A stretch of 64,000 nt of DNA from Candidatus Methylacidiphilum fumarolicum. Its GTDB lineage: Bacteria; Verrucomicrobiota; Verrucomicrobiia; Methylacidiphilales; Methylacidiphilaceae. Below the pieces are notes generated by a model. It was not told the origin of the DNA. It saw nothing but the letters and a program-made list of their open reading frames with translations, and did not search any database. Location: the NCBI RefSeq assembly GCF_949774925.1, contig NZ_OX458932.1, positions 2,356,001-2,420,000 on the forward strand, written 5' to 3'. The translations under genes and the position numbers were made by a program. Position 1 is the first letter of the stretch. Every line of letters starts with the position of its first letter. Shown here piece by piece: positions 53,540-63,393 of this stretch.

Positions 53540-53767
53540 CTTCTTTCCATGATCCCCAATTGACGAGCCATTCACCACAAGTAATCTACTTATTTGCCCC
53601 TTCAAAGAAAATAGGCTACTACCAGAAGACTCAGGATACTGTAATGATCTTTTGATAAGGTTCAAGAAAGAGTTTGTACTGCAGTATCTTCTTCATTATA
53701 AAAGACATATTCTTTTATCTCTAAGAAAATATGCTTGTCTTTTGTGCCCCTCCTTCACTATGAAATA

Positions 53768-55192
53768 ATGGATATGACTAAAAACATGAAAAGAAAAGGG
53801 GTCGATACAATCAAAGAAGCGATTCCTGCTCTTTTTAGTGCTGAAGCTGAAAAAGCTTTACTAGGATTAATGTTGACTAATCCTGAATTGGTTTTCGATC
53901 AAATCAGGGAACGATTAACAGTCGAGGATTTCTACATTCCAGCTCATCGGATTCTGTTTGAAGCTATAAGTGAATTACACGCAAAAAAAATAGCTATTGA
54001 TCTAACTACTGTTCACCAGTATCTAGTAGATCACCATCTGGATGAAAAAATTGGTGGAGCCGCTCTTCTTGCTGATTTAGTCGCTTCATTTGCCACCCAT
54101 CTGAACCTCGAATCTTACATCAAAATACTTAAAGAAAAAAGTATTTTACGTCGTCTCCATTCCGCAGCCTTAACGATCGTACAAAACATTTATGAAAATT
54201 CACATTCTGTTTCCCAAGTCCTTGACCAAGCAGAAAAACAGATTTTTGAAATAACTGATCTTGCAGTGACTCGCTCCACTGTCAAGGCATCTGTTGAGAT
54301 CCAAAAAGCGATAGAACTCATCGATTGCTTTCATAAAAGAAAAGGTAGATTGTTTGGCATCCCTACTGGATTTCATCATTTGGATCAAATTACGACAGGA
54401 TGGCAAAATGGAGACATGATTGTTTTAGCAGCAAGGCCTGGAGTAGGGAAAACAGCCCTGGGGCTTACTTTTGCTTGTCGCGCCTTAAAGGAAAGATATG
54501 ATCAAACCAAAGATCTCTGGATTAAACCTGGCTATTCAGTAGGATTTTTCAGCTTGGAAATGACTGCTGTACAGATCATGCTCAGACTGTTAGCCGCCAT
54601 AGGCAGTGAAAGTCTTCAAAAAATCCGACGAGGCGAACTCGAGCCAGCTAGCCTCGAAAAATTAAGAATGCTTGCTGATGATGCCAAAGAGTGGCCATTC
54701 TACATTGATGATTCTAGTGATTTAACTATTCATCAGTTGCGAGCCAAAGCTAGAAGAATGAAAAATCAGTTTGGCGTAGATCTCATTATCATTGATTACC
54801 TGCAGCTTTTACATTCGGACTCCCAGCAGGCCAAAGAGAATCGACAGGTTGAGATTTCAGAAATATCTAGGGGCATTAAAGCCTTAGCCAAAGAACTTAA
54901 TATTCCCATTATTGTTCTAGCTCAATTAAATAGAAGAATGGAAGAGGGAAGAAGCGAACCAGCTCTTCATCATTTAAGAGAATCTGGCGCTATTGAACAA
55001 GATGCTGATGTAGTCATTCTTCTCCATAGACTGGAATCCGATTCAGTAACGGATGTGACCAAAATTCCCTATCTTATTCATGTTGCTAAACAAAGAAATG
55101 GACCAACAGATAAAATCGAAGTTTTATTTAATGCTCCCTATACACGATTTGAAGATCCCTTGCGACACGAAATCGAGCAGTCCTATGCTTAA
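53768..55192 (+). CDS. dnaB: Replicative DNA helicase DnaB
   Basis: DnaB is the hexameric helicase that unwinds DNA at the replication fork. The N-terminal domain (SAEAEKALLGLMLTNPELV) is followed by the RecA-like core: Walker A ARPGVGKTALGL near residue 240, FSLEM, Walker B LIIIDYLQLL, and LAQLNRRMEEG with RESGAIEQDADVV at the end. The frame opens with a TTG at 53735; ATG at 53768 (or 53774) gives the usual N-terminus and about 474 residues. There is no intein. The gene diverges from mnmG. Confidence 0.96.
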   Translation: MDMTKNMKRKGVDTIKEAIPALFSAEAEKALLGLMLTNPELVFDQIRERLTVEDFYIPAHRILFEAISELHAKKIAIDLTTVHQYLVDHHLDEKIGGAALLADLVASFATHLNLESYIKILKEKSILRRLHSAALTIVQNIYENSHSVSQVLDQAEKQIFEITDLAVTRSTVKASVEIQKAIELIDCFHKRKGRLFGIPTGFHHLDQITTGWQNGDMIVLAARPGVGKTALGLTFACRALKERYDQTKDLWIKPGYSVGFFSLEMTAVQIMLRLLAAIGSESLQKIRRGELEPASLEKLRMLADDAKEWPFYIDDSSDLTIHQLRAKARRMKNQFGVDLIIIDYLQLLHSDSQQAKENRQVEISEISRGIKALAKELNIPIIVLAQLNRRMEEGRSEPALHHLRESGAIEQDADVVILLHRLESDSVTDVTKIPYLIHVAKQRNGPTDKIEVLFNAPYTRFEDPLRHEIEQSYA

Positions 55193-55277
55193 AAGAAAGA
55201 AAACAGTTTCCCCGCCTAGTTGTGGTTGAGAGGATATAGCTATAAAAGGTATAGGCACATATTTGTGTCTACTTAAG

Positions 55278-56072
55278 TCATTTCCAAAGAAAAGATTCTA
55301 TGGGGCTTGTAGCCATCGCAAATTTCGAGGCTTGTCCAGATCCATACTCATAAGCAATTCTTCCGGCTACCACAGCATTTTTAAAAGCCAAAGCCATCTG
55401 AAGAGGATCCTCAGCAATAGCAATAGCCGTATTAATAAGCACTCCATCAGCGCCCATTTCCATGGCCAATGCCGCATGTGAAGGCTTTCCGATTCCAGCA
55501 TCAATAATCACCGGCACATTTGCCTGTTCTATAATAATTTCAAGCTGTGATCTAGTTTCTAATCCTCTCATCGAACCTATCGGAGAGCCAAGAGGCATAA
55601 CAGCAGCGGAGCCAACTTCTTCTAGTCTTTTTGCAAGTACTGGATCTGCATTAATATAAGGTAAGACAACAAAGCCATCTTTAACTAACTGTTCTGTAGC
55701 CTTCAGCGTCTCAATCGGATCGGGCAACAAATACCGAGGATCAGGATGGATTTCAAGTTTTATCCATTTGGGCAAACCCGCTTTTTCAGCGATTTTTGCT
55801 ATTCGTATCGCTTCTTCAGCATCCATTGCTCCACTCGTATTTATGACTATCAGATATTTTTCTGAATCAATAAAAGACAGAATATCCTCTTCTTTTTTAT
55901 GGGAACCAATTTCCACTCTTCTCAAAGCAACCGTCACAATTTGGCTTCCACTAGCTTCCAAAGCTTGAGCCATTTGTAAATGAGAACCAAACTTTCCGGT
56001 CCCGATAAGAAGACGTGATTGAAAATGTTTGCCAGCAATGACAAAATCACTCTTTGTAGCTATACAATCCAT
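55278..56072 (-). CDS. thiG: Thiazole synthase ThiG
   Basis: ThiG forms the thiazole phosphate of thiamine from deoxyxylulose phosphate, ThiS thiocarboxylate and dehydroglycine. The 264-residue TIM barrel has the early [39 protein letters not shown] with the Schiff-base Lys, and [32 protein letters not shown]. thiS, thiH and a TPP riboswitch are not seen here. It lies 60 bases after mqnD on the same strand. Confidence 0.96.
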   Translation of the reverse strand: MDCIATKSDFVIAGKHFQSRLLIGTGKFGSHLQMAQALEASGSQIVTVALRRVEIGSHKKEEDILSFIDSEKYLIVINTSGAMDAEEAIRIAKIAEKAGLPKWIKLEIHPDPRYLLPDPIETLKATEQLVKDGFVVLPYINADPVLAKRLEEVGSAAVMPLGSPIGSMRGLETRSQLEIIIEQANVPVIIDAGIGKPSHAALAMEMGADGVLINTAIAIAEDPLQMALAFKNAVVAGRIAYEYGSGQASKFAMATSPIESFLWK

Positions 56073-56131
56073 GGTTTAATATGCAACATAAGAGCTTTAT
56101 TGCAAAAGCTGATATAAAACCTAAGGCTTTT

Positions 56132-56980
56132 TCATTCTACAAATTCAATTTTCATATTCTGATCCACAACCCCAAGAGATTTTCCTCTTTCAATAAACTC
56201 AGAAACAGCTGCCTTCCCCTCTTGACCATAATCCAACGTCCTCTCATTTACATACATCCCTACAAATTCATCGATCATTGAAGCCTGACTCCCCCTACTA
56301 AACTTTCTTGCATAGCTGATAGCCTCGTCACGATTTTCCAATGCCCACCGGATACTTTCTTTTACAATCGATTGTAGCTCCCTGCACCTCTCCATTCCCA
56401 AGGAGCGACGTACAGCATTACCCCCCAGTGGTAATGGTAATCCAGTGCTCTGTCTCCACCACTTGCCCAAATCCTCACATAAAACCAAGCCTTCCAATAC
56501 GTAAGAAAGCTGCCCTTCATGGATAATCAAGCCCACATCAGCAGATCCACTCTTGACCATATCAAATATTTTATCAAACGGGCAGACTAAGAGATTTAAC
56601 TCCGTTGGTCTCTTTCCAAAATATAGGGAGAGAGCCAAACAAGCACTAGTATTCAAACCTGGTACCGCTATCTTTTTGTCCACCATTTCCTTCTTATCAA
56701 AGTATTGTTTTGCTATGAGTCTTGGTCCATAGCCTTCGCCCATACTTGCCCCACAAGACATAAGCAGATAGTTTTTTGCCCCCTTACAATATGCATAAAT
56801 GGACAAGGCTGTTAGATCGATCTTTTCAGAAAAAGCTAAATTATTCAGTGTTTCAATGTCGACTATGAGTTCCTTAAACACATAGTTATGGGTGGAGATT
56901 TTTTTCTTTGAAATGGCATAAAACATAAATGCATCGTCAGCATCCGGCGAATGACCTAAGGAAATTTCCATTAAATTCAT
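56132..56980 (-). CDS. mqnD: 1,4-dihydroxy-6-naphthoate synthase (futalosine menaquinone pathway)
   Basis: MqnD converts cyclic dehypoxanthinyl futalosine to 1,4-dihydroxy-6-naphthoate in menaquinone synthesis. The family signature SLGHSPDADDAFMFYAI is at the N-terminus. MSCGASMGEGYGPRLIA, IHEGQLSY and LPLPLGGNAV follow, all as in MqnD. The open frame begins at 57019; the ATG at 56980 (MNLMEISLG) is the more natural start, giving 282 residues. Its presence means the organism probably makes menaquinone by the futalosine route, though mqnA, mqnB and mqnC are not in the window. Confidence 0.93.
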   Translation of the reverse strand: MNLMEISLGHSPDADDAFMFYAISKKKISTHNYVFKELIVDIETLNNLAFSEKIDLTALSIYAYCKGAKNYLLMSCGASMGEGYGPRLIAKQYFDKKEMVDKKIAVPGLNTSACLALSLYFGKRPTELNLLVCPFDKIFDMVKSGSADVGLIIHEGQLSYVLEGLVLCEDLGKWWRQSTGLPLPLGGNAVRRSLGMERCRELQSIVKESIRWALENRDEAISYARKFSRGSQASMIDEFVGMYVNERTLDYGQEGKAAVSEFIERGKSLGVVDQNMKIEFVE

Positions 56981-57057
56981 ATTAAATCCTTTTGAGAAAT
57001 TGATGTTAACATTGTTCATGCTTGCTTCAACAGAGAAATATAGAATAATTCTTAGGT

Positions 57058-58002
57058 ATGGATCTAAAAACAGCTATAATAACTAGCGAAAAATTTGCCC
57101 TGCATACACCACCCTCTGGACATCCAGACGCTCCTAATCGTATCAGTTCTGTTCTTCCTAAACTCAAAGATGCATTTGGCGATTCCTTGCTATGGATAGA
57201 ACCTTCTCCGGCCTCTTTAGATTGGGTATTATCCGTTCATACCCCAGAGTATGTGGAAAAAGTAAAAAAAACACAGATCGTTCCAATGGTTTTATTAGAT
57301 TGGGGAGACACTTATGCCCATGGTCCTTCCTTTGATGTTGCTCTATTAGCTGTTGGTGCAGCTTTAGAAGCAGTAGATAAAGTGATTACTAAGCAAATAA
57401 AAAATGCCTTTTGCTTAGTACGACCTCCCGGACACCATGCCCTTCCCAACTCAGCCATGGGCTTCTGCATATTTAATACCGTGGGAATTGCAGCTCGCTA
57501 CGCAATTAAAAATTATGGGATAAAGAGAATTTTAATCTTAGACTGGGATGTGCATCATGGGAATGGCACGCAAGACATTTTCTATGAAGATCCCCAAGTT
57601 TATTTTATTAGCTTGCACCAATTTCCATATTATCCTGGAACTGGAAAAGCAAGCGATATTGGGAAAGGAGCAGGAGAAGGCTATACAATGAATATATGCA
57701 TGCATAGGGGAGCTACGGATAAAGAATATGTAGAAGCTTTTCATACAAAAGTCCTCCCAGCTATTGATAAATACAAACCGGAAATCATTTTTATTTCTGC
57801 TGGTTTTGACGCACATAAAGACGATCCATTAGGAGAAATCTGTCTAACAGAACAGGGGTATGAAACAATGACCCAACTTCTTAAAAATGCTGCACAAAAG
57901 CATTGTGAAGGCAAAATAATTTCTGTTTTGGAAGGAGGATATAATACGGAAAGTCTCTATAACTCCATTAAGAGTCATTTAAAAGCTCTTTCAACCCCTT
58001 AA
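57058..58002 (+). CDS. Histone deacetylase/AcuC superfamily deacetylase
   Basis: The 314-residue protein is a complete HDAC-fold zinc hydrolase: SGHPDAPNRI, RPPGHHALPNSAMGFCIFN with the His pair, LILDWDVHHGNGTQDIF with two zinc ligands (Asp and His), and ISAGFDAHKDDPLG with the third Asp. The catalytic Tyr region LEGGYN is present. Bacterial members remove acetyl groups from proteins such as acetyl-CoA synthetase or from acetylpolyamines; the substrate here is unknown. It diverges from mqnD. Confidence 0.92.
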   Translation: MDLKTAIITSEKFALHTPPSGHPDAPNRISSVLPKLKDAFGDSLLWIEPSPASLDWVLSVHTPEYVEKVKKTQIVPMVLLDWGDTYAHGPSFDVALLAVGAALEAVDKVITKQIKNAFCLVRPPGHHALPNSAMGFCIFNTVGIAARYAIKNYGIKRILILDWDVHHGNGTQDIFYEDPQVYFISLHQFPYYPGTGKASDIGKGAGEGYTMNICMHRGATDKEYVEAFHTKVLPAIDKYKPEIIFISAGFDAHKDDPLGEICLTEQGYETMTQLLKNAAQKHCEGKIISVLEGGYNTESLYNSIKSHLKALSTP

Positions 58003-58101
58003 TTGTCCTGTATACTTATACATATTTTATAGAAAACCGACGCGGGAATACCTATCCCCATTAGTGGATTGAGATGAGAGCGCCGCACTCAAGAATTAGA
58101 G

Positions 58102-58516
58102 CTATTTGCCTTGACGTTCCGCAATAAATCGGCGGGTGACTTCCGCTGATACGGTCCAAGCTGTTCCCACATAATAGGATTGCGTCCTTAGATGTTCCCG
58201 GCGATACCCAATGTTTTTGAGCTTCGGAAACCTTTTTCGAGAGCCACGCAGAACGTGTAACTCTTGAGGAGTCCCACGATTGTTGAAGTCGCTCAACGAG
58301 GCGGGCCGATACGAAGCGATGCCCATGGTCGACGTCCTTTTCCAAAGCTGGCAGCCGAAAGCCGTGCTGCCGCCAGCATTTGGCGATCAGAGCCTTGCAG
58401 GCTACCCCCACCTCGCCTGAGTGGATTCTGCGTTAGTATTTTAGTATCCATACGAAGGGATAGGCGAGCTGATAGTGCGGCCATTGCGTTTTTCCAGTTT
58501 GCAATGGATCAGTCAT
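58102..58516 (-). pseudogene. IS200-type tnpA remnant
   Basis: Frames joined together read MTDPLQTGKTQWPHYQLAYPFVWILKY, then ACKALIAKCWRQHGFRLPALEKDVDHGHRFVSA. In place of the intact HUH motif (DHVHLFVSA) it has DHGHRFVSA. After a frame change it continues KRFPKLKNIGYRREHLRTQSYYVGTAWTVSAEVTRRFIAE. A stop follows ILKY, and at least one shift breaks the chain. Confidence 0.7.
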
Positions 58517-58534
58517 AGCGCGAAGATAACACCT

Positions 58535-59650
58535 ATGGAACGGATCCGCCTCCTATCCCTAAAGCGTATCTCCAGAAGATAGGCTCCCATCATCCGAAAA
58601 GGCCAGATGGATGCGGCCAAGGTCTGGATGGTCTGTCATGACATGCATCTCGAGGCTTACCAGACGAATGCACCATGACCTGGAGATAGAGAATACCACA
58701 AAGCTACCACGTAGGCTGCAGCGGCCATCCGCTATCCATATAAGGGCAAGCGCTATTTCCCCTCTGATGCAGCCGGTCTAAGCAATGGGAATGGAGGAAA
58801 AGCGGAGCGTTCTCTCTATGGGACGAGGAGGGTCGTTTCTAATATTATCGCGTCCCGCTTGGCTTTTGCGCAAATCCGCTTGCCTGATCCTCTGGAATGA
58901 TCTGTCCAACGAATGGCACCTAGCCCTGGTTGAATCGGCACTCGCTTCGGACTCGCAAGGGACCACGGAAAGGCATGCGCTGGGGAACCTTGGTCGGATC
59001 CACCAGACTGCCGCAGTCTCCAACAATGGGGGGGTAGCCTGGTCGTTTCCGGGCAAGGCTAGCGCACCATCAAGCGGTTGTCCAGCAAGCAACTTTGCGA
59101 AATCCAGAAAAAGCGGTCCCGATGCAGGAAGGGCAGCCGGCGATTGCGCAAGCTCGGACGAGCCAGAGCGAAGGGCATACTGCGTTATAAACGCAGGCAT
59201 CTCGACCTGCGCCATCAAGGCATCCGTAAGGTCGTGGACTTCTGCCTGTATCATGGAATTCAGTCCATATTTGCAGACAATCCGGATAGCGTTCGTCGCG
59301 GCTCCTGCGGGTGCGATCATGACCAGCGGATCAGCCAGTGGGAATATGGCAAGGAGGTAGACTATTTGATACAGAAGAGGGAGCAAACCCACATCGGGTG
59401 CTTTACTGGGGATGAACGGGGAAGGCCCTGCTGCTGTTCAGAAGGTGGCCATCGCCATAAGCCCAAAGGACGGAATGGGCGAGGTCAGAAATGAGGCTTG
59501 CAGGGCCACCGGGATGAATAACCGGCAGCCGGGAGGCAGTAGTAGCCTGGACAGGGGCCAAAGTCGTCTAGCTGAAGGAAGGCTTCAAGCATCACCAGTT
59601 CAACGGCGGGTTTCCAACGGGGACTGCCCACAAGTTGGGTGTACTAGCTA
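58535..59650 (+). pseudogene. IS605-type tnpB remnant
   Basis: Starts MERIRLLSLK and is broken soon after. Pieces in different frames recall TnpB: LILSRPAWLL...LGRIHQTAAVSNNG (RuvC-I region, where the expected DLGE is NLGR), KKRSRCRKGSRRLRKLGRARAK, GIRKVVDFCLYHGIQSIFADN, WEYGKEVDYLIQKREQ and the zinc-finger end GHRHKPKGR. Multiple frameshifts make it non-functional. Confidence 0.7.
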
Positions 59651-59708
59651 GAAGCTTGCTCGATTTAGCGGGTAGAGAGTGTCACAGTCACGCTTATTCT
59701 ATAAATTA

Positions 59709-60272
59709 TTATTTTTCAATAGATTGAAGCTCCTCCTCCGTTTTATTTATCAAAGCGTCTCTTTTAGTATTTTGCTCACTTAAACTCTCCAAATAAAGGG
59801 TAATGGCCAGGGCATCTTTGTGACTCATTCGATAGGGAGGCATAGGAAGCCTGGAATAGCCGCCTCTAGGTAGTATGCCTGTTTCCAGGTACTGTACCAT
59901 ATCTGATTCTTTCCATCCCTCAGGCAAACCAACGAGGGATCTAGCATACGAAGCCCATTCTTTTTGGCCCGATTGATCCACCCATTGTAAAGGGGAACCT
60001 TGAAGCCATTTATCCATAATGAGCTGTCCATTGCTATCTCTTGGTGTATGACACTCTGCACAAAGTGCCACAGCTTCCACCAAATACTTTCCATGTTGAA
60101 TCATTTCTCCGGTCTTTGTAGTGGAGGTTTGTTTTACAGGAGGGGGCTGAGACTGAGAAAGCTCTTCTTTAGATAGTGGAGCTAAATTGAGCTCTTCTTC
60201 TGCCCCCATCAATTGGCAAAGTATAAAGAGGCTTAGCAAACAAACCAAAACGATTTCCTTCACCGGTTTCAA
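59709..60272 (-). CDS. Periplasmic class I c-type cytochrome
   Basis: The 187-residue protein has an N-terminal signal peptide (EIVLVCLLSLFILCQL), a linker rich in Gln and Pro, and one haem motif CAECH (about residues 87-91). A later MPPYRMSHKDALAITLYLESL supplies the Met axial ligand. The tail from NKTEEELQSIEK is helical. It is a soluble or lipoprotein-like electron carrier of unknown partner. The start is not ATG: TTG at 60272 or GTG at 60263 fits. It is flanked by IS debris. Confidence 0.85.
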   Translation of the reverse strand: MKPVKEIVLVCLLSLFILCQLMGAEEELNLAPLSKEELSQSQPPPVKQTSTTKTGEMIQHGKYLVEAVALCAECHTPRDSNGQLIMDKWLQGSPLQWVDQSGQKEWASYARSLVGLPEGWKESDMVQYLETGILPRGGYSRLPMPPYRMSHKDALAITLYLESLSEQNTKRDALINKTEEELQSIEK

Positions 60273-60467
60273 CCACTTGCTTGATTTTCCTATAAGTAGG
60301 CAAGTCGCGTTGCTATCTCAAGTACAAATCAAATGGAATTATAATATGTTGGTTTTTAATGTTTTTGGCAGTTAGTTTCTTGCAGCAGAGATCTACTATA
60401 CTTTTTGTCTAGTTTTTTGAGTATTTATTACTCTTGTGTTTCATGCAAAAGATTTTTATTCATTTTT

Positions 60468-61373
60468 CTATAAGGGCTTAGCCAAATGAGCAATACGCAA
60501 ACCAAAGTTATCAGGTTTTAAAACTAAGATTTCACCAGGAATACCCAATTTTAACAATTCTTCTTTCAAGGCTAGAACAACATTGGTTGGATTTTTATAA
60601 GCAAGGGACATCAACGTAGAACCAGATCCACTCAAATAAAATCCCAAAGCACCAGCTTTTAAAGAAGTATCTCTGAGTTTTTCCCAAAAAGGAATAGCTG
60701 GAAGCCGATATGGCTCATGAAAATAATCGACAAACAATCCTGAGAGAGCTTCATATTTCTTTTCAAAAAAGCAAATTGCCATTGAAGTGGCACGTTGCAG
60801 ATTCAGAATAGCTTCCTTTAGTTTAATTTCTGTAGGAAGGATGCGTCTTGATAACTCCGTGGGTATTTCGATTTGAGGCACAAATGCAACGAAAAAAAGC
60901 TTACTTTCAATTCGACATCGTAAAATTTTTTTGGCTGGACCACATATGGTAAAACCTCCAAAGAGAGCAGGGGTAACATTATCTGGATGTCCTTCGAGTT
61001 CCGAAGCGATCTCAAGTAGTTCTTCCCTCTTTAAAGAATTGCCTGAGAGCGCATTCAAACCAGCCAAGATACCTAAACGGATGGATGCACTGCTCCCAAG
61101 TCCACGAGCTTGAGGAATTTGTGATTTTACAGACCATTTAAAGGGGATTGCAGCAGATTGAATTTTCTTTTCAAAAGCTTTAACTGTTTCATAAACCATT
61201 GGATGGTGTGGCTCAGGAGAAGGAAGAGAATCGTCGTTTGCTTCAATAAGAAATTCATTATATAGACTAAGAGCAGCTCCGAAGGTATCAAAACCAGGAC
61301 CAAAATTTGTAGTTGTCGCAGGGACTTTGACTAACCACCTTTTTTTTTGATTAGTTGCACTCACTGATAGCAT
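60468..61373 (-). CDS. thrB: Homoserine kinase
   Basis: ThrB phosphorylates homoserine in threonine synthesis. The 301-residue GHMP kinase has VKVPATTTNFGPGFDTFGAAL at the N-terminus, the phosphate loop PQARGLGSSASIRLG near residue 90, and GFYLSGSGSTLMSL near the C-terminus. It belongs to the short GHMP type, not to the APH type. It lies 13 bases before the start-side of the rhomboid gene's stop, so they may be co-transcribed. Confidence 0.92.
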   Translation of the reverse strand: MLSVSATNQKKRWLVKVPATTTNFGPGFDTFGAALSLYNEFLIEANDDSLPSPEPHHPMVYETVKAFEKKIQSAAIPFKWSVKSQIPQARGLGSSASIRLGILAGLNALSGNSLKREELLEIASELEGHPDNVTPALFGGFTICGPAKKILRCRIESKLFFVAFVPQIEIPTELSRRILPTEIKLKEAILNLQRATSMAICFFEKKYEALSGLFVDYFHEPYRLPAIPFWEKLRDTSLKAGALGFYLSGSGSTLMSLAYKNPTNVVLALKEELLKLGIPGEILVLKPDNFGLRIAHLAKPL

Positions 61374-61386
61374 CCAGCAAAATGAT

Positions 61387-62097
61387 TTAAGAAGAACTTT
61401 TCGTGTGAGCCAATGGCTTTATTGGCCAAAGCCTAACATAAAGATATCCAAATATAGCCCCAGCCAAATGGGCAGTATGGGAAGAGCCAGTAGGAATATC
61501 AAAGACAAGGCAAATAGCTTCAAAAATGACGAATATAAGCACAACGACTTGAATGGAAAGAAAAAAGGTAGGGTTAAAAATAAACCGATTGGATTGAATA
61601 TCATAATGGAAGGTCAAGGATCTTACCCATATTTCTTGAAGACAAAAAGCGAAAGCGAGCAAAAAAGAAAAAACAACGCCACTGGCTCCTATCAAGCCTG
61701 GCTCATGAATGGGTCCTCCAAAAAAATACCATCCCATTCCTCCAGCAATAGCTCCACCAATAAAAAGAAGCGCCAGCCTGAAATGCCCAAGAACTTTCTC
61801 CAGTTGGTTTCCAAGAAAATAAATGGCTATGGCATTGGTTAGAAGATGGAGTGGTTCGAGTTCATCATGGAGAAACGCATAGGTCAAAAATTCCCAAATC
61901 TTTCCATGGGCAACGCCTTCTGTTGTCAAAGCAAAAGAAGATCTAAACCAAGTGGAGCCAAAAATGAATAAAAAAGTAATCTGAATAAAATAAACAATAA
62001 AAAGGAAGGTGACTAAAGCTTGAGTCAACCAAGGCAATGTCTTGAAAAAATCATTGGAAGAAAAGTCCTTCAATAAAACCATCTTGTCTTTTTTCAT
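61387..62097 (-). CDS. Rhomboid-family intramembrane serine protease
   Basis: The protein has about six membrane helices. The active-site Ser lies in LIGASGVVFSFL and the catalytic His in SHTAHLAGAIFGYLY; the HLLTNAIAIYFLG helix is also typical. Rhomboids cleave membrane proteins within the bilayer. The frame opens at a TTG at 62196, but an ATG at 62097 or 62082 is the more likely start (about 236 residues). The C-terminus ends shortly after the last helix. Confidence 0.9.
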   Translation of the reverse strand: MKKDKMVLLKDFSSNDFFKTLPWLTQALVTFLFIVYFIQITFLFIFGSTWFRSSFALTTEGVAHGKIWEFLTYAFLHDELEPLHLLTNAIAIYFLGNQLEKVLGHFRLALLFIGGAIAGGMGWYFFGGPIHEPGLIGASGVVFSFLLAFAFCLQEIWVRSLTFHYDIQSNRFIFNPTFFLSIQVVVLIFVIFEAICLVFDIPTGSSHTAHLAGAIFGYLYVRLWPIKPLAHTKSSS

Positions 62098-62236
62098 TGT
62101 ATCTTTTGTTTCGGCAAAAAACGCATTTTGTAATTTGTGACATTCGAACAAAATCAATGGTTTTTCTAAGATGGCTGTTAAAAAGGCAAAAATCAACTGC
62201 TTTCAGATAGAATCTCTCGTGATTTCAGCTATTTGA

Positions 62237-63121
62237 TCAAAGAATATCCATGGAGACATCTACAGCTTGAGCACTATGTGTAAGCAGCCCAAGGGAGACA
62301 AAATCAACTCCTAATCGAGCCACTGCTTGTAACTTTTCTAAATTGACTCTTCCAGATACTTCAACTAAAGCCTTATGATTTATAATTTTCATCCCTTCTG
62401 AAATCTGATTAAGCTCCATATTGTCAAGCATTATTATGTCTGGGGATAAAGTACAAATACAGGAAAGCTCTTCTAAAGTTTTAGTTTCGATTTCTATTCT
62501 GACTAATGGCTTGTGTTGCCGGATGATAGTGATCTTTTCTTGCAACCATTCAAGCCAGCTTTCTCCCATCTTTCTTCTTATAAGGCTTAAATGGTTATCC
62601 TTAATAAGAATGTGATCACTAAGAGAATATCTATGATTAGCTCCTCCTCCACACAAGACAGCGTATTTCTGTAAGAACCGAAGGCCAGGAAGAGTTTTTC
62701 TTGTATCAAGAATTTTTGTCTTTGATTCTCGAAGCACCTCAACAAAACGATAAGTCAATGTGGCGATGCCGCAAAGATGAGACAAAAAATTTAGAGCCAC
62801 TCTTTCTCCCATCAAAAGTGTTTGAGCATTCCCACTAATTTCAATAATGGGAGTGTTTTTCTCTACTTTTTGACCATCCATAAAAAGAGAAACGCAACGA
62901 AGAGAAGGATCGATATAAGAAAATACCTGACAAGCCACTTCAAGACCACTTAACACTGCCTCTTCTCGGACAATGATATGCGCCTTTGCTTTTTCATTTC
63001 TAGGTATAAAGAGAGAGGAAGTTAAATCCCCATTTCCAATATCTTCTTCTAAAGAACGTTTAATAACTTCTCTTAGAAGAAAATCAGGAATAGAATAACT
63101 TGGAAAATTTTTGTTTTCCAT
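62237..63121 (-). CDS. nadC: Nicotinate-nucleotide pyrophosphorylase (quinolinate phosphoribosyltransferase)
   Basis: NadC turns quinolinate and PRPP into nicotinate mononucleotide in NAD synthesis. The 294-residue protein has EEDIGNGDLTSSLF, VREEAVLSGLEVA, then TRKTLPGLRFLQKYAVLCGGGANHRYSLSDHILIKDNH, which contains the substrate-binding Arg, Lys and His, and VDFVSLGLLTHSAQAVDVSMDI at the end. The motifs are complete. The gene is single and leftward, with an AT-rich region upstream. Confidence 0.96.
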   Translation of the reverse strand: MENKNFPSYSIPDFLLREVIKRSLEEDIGNGDLTSSLFIPRNEKAKAHIIVREEAVLSGLEVACQVFSYIDPSLRCVSLFMDGQKVEKNTPIIEISGNAQTLLMGERVALNFLSHLCGIATLTYRFVEVLRESKTKILDTRKTLPGLRFLQKYAVLCGGGANHRYSLSDHILIKDNHLSLIRRKMGESWLEWLQEKITIIRQHKPLVRIEIETKTLEELSCICTLSPDIIMLDNMELNQISEGMKIINHKALVEVSGRVNLEKLQAVARLGVDFVSLGLLTHSAQAVDVSMDIL

Positions 63122-63393
63122 TTTCTTATTAATTAATTATTAAAAGGACTAATTTATTCATTTATAGTGTGAAAGGCAAAATAGAAAAGCCGTTTAGCAG
63201 TCTAAGGAAAATATGGTAATTATTAATATTTTTTCTAATTTTATTAATTATAAGAAAATTACTATATCCTTGGGAAAGGCTTTGAAATAACTACAGCCAA
63301 AAAGATACAGGCAAAAAAGAAGAGAATAAATTTTTTTCTTTGTTTCTTTTTGTTAAACTTTATTCAAATACAAGCTAAGTTGACAACTAAAAT

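Larger units (their letters stand above)
58102..59650. mobile_element. Decayed second IS200/IS605 element
   Basis: Same divergent tnpA/tnpB layout as the intact element at 43.9-46.0 kb, but both genes are broken by frameshifts and stops. GC content is clearly above the flanks. The sequence family differs from the intact copy, so this is not a recent duplicate of it. The exact ends are unknown. Confidence 0.75.
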
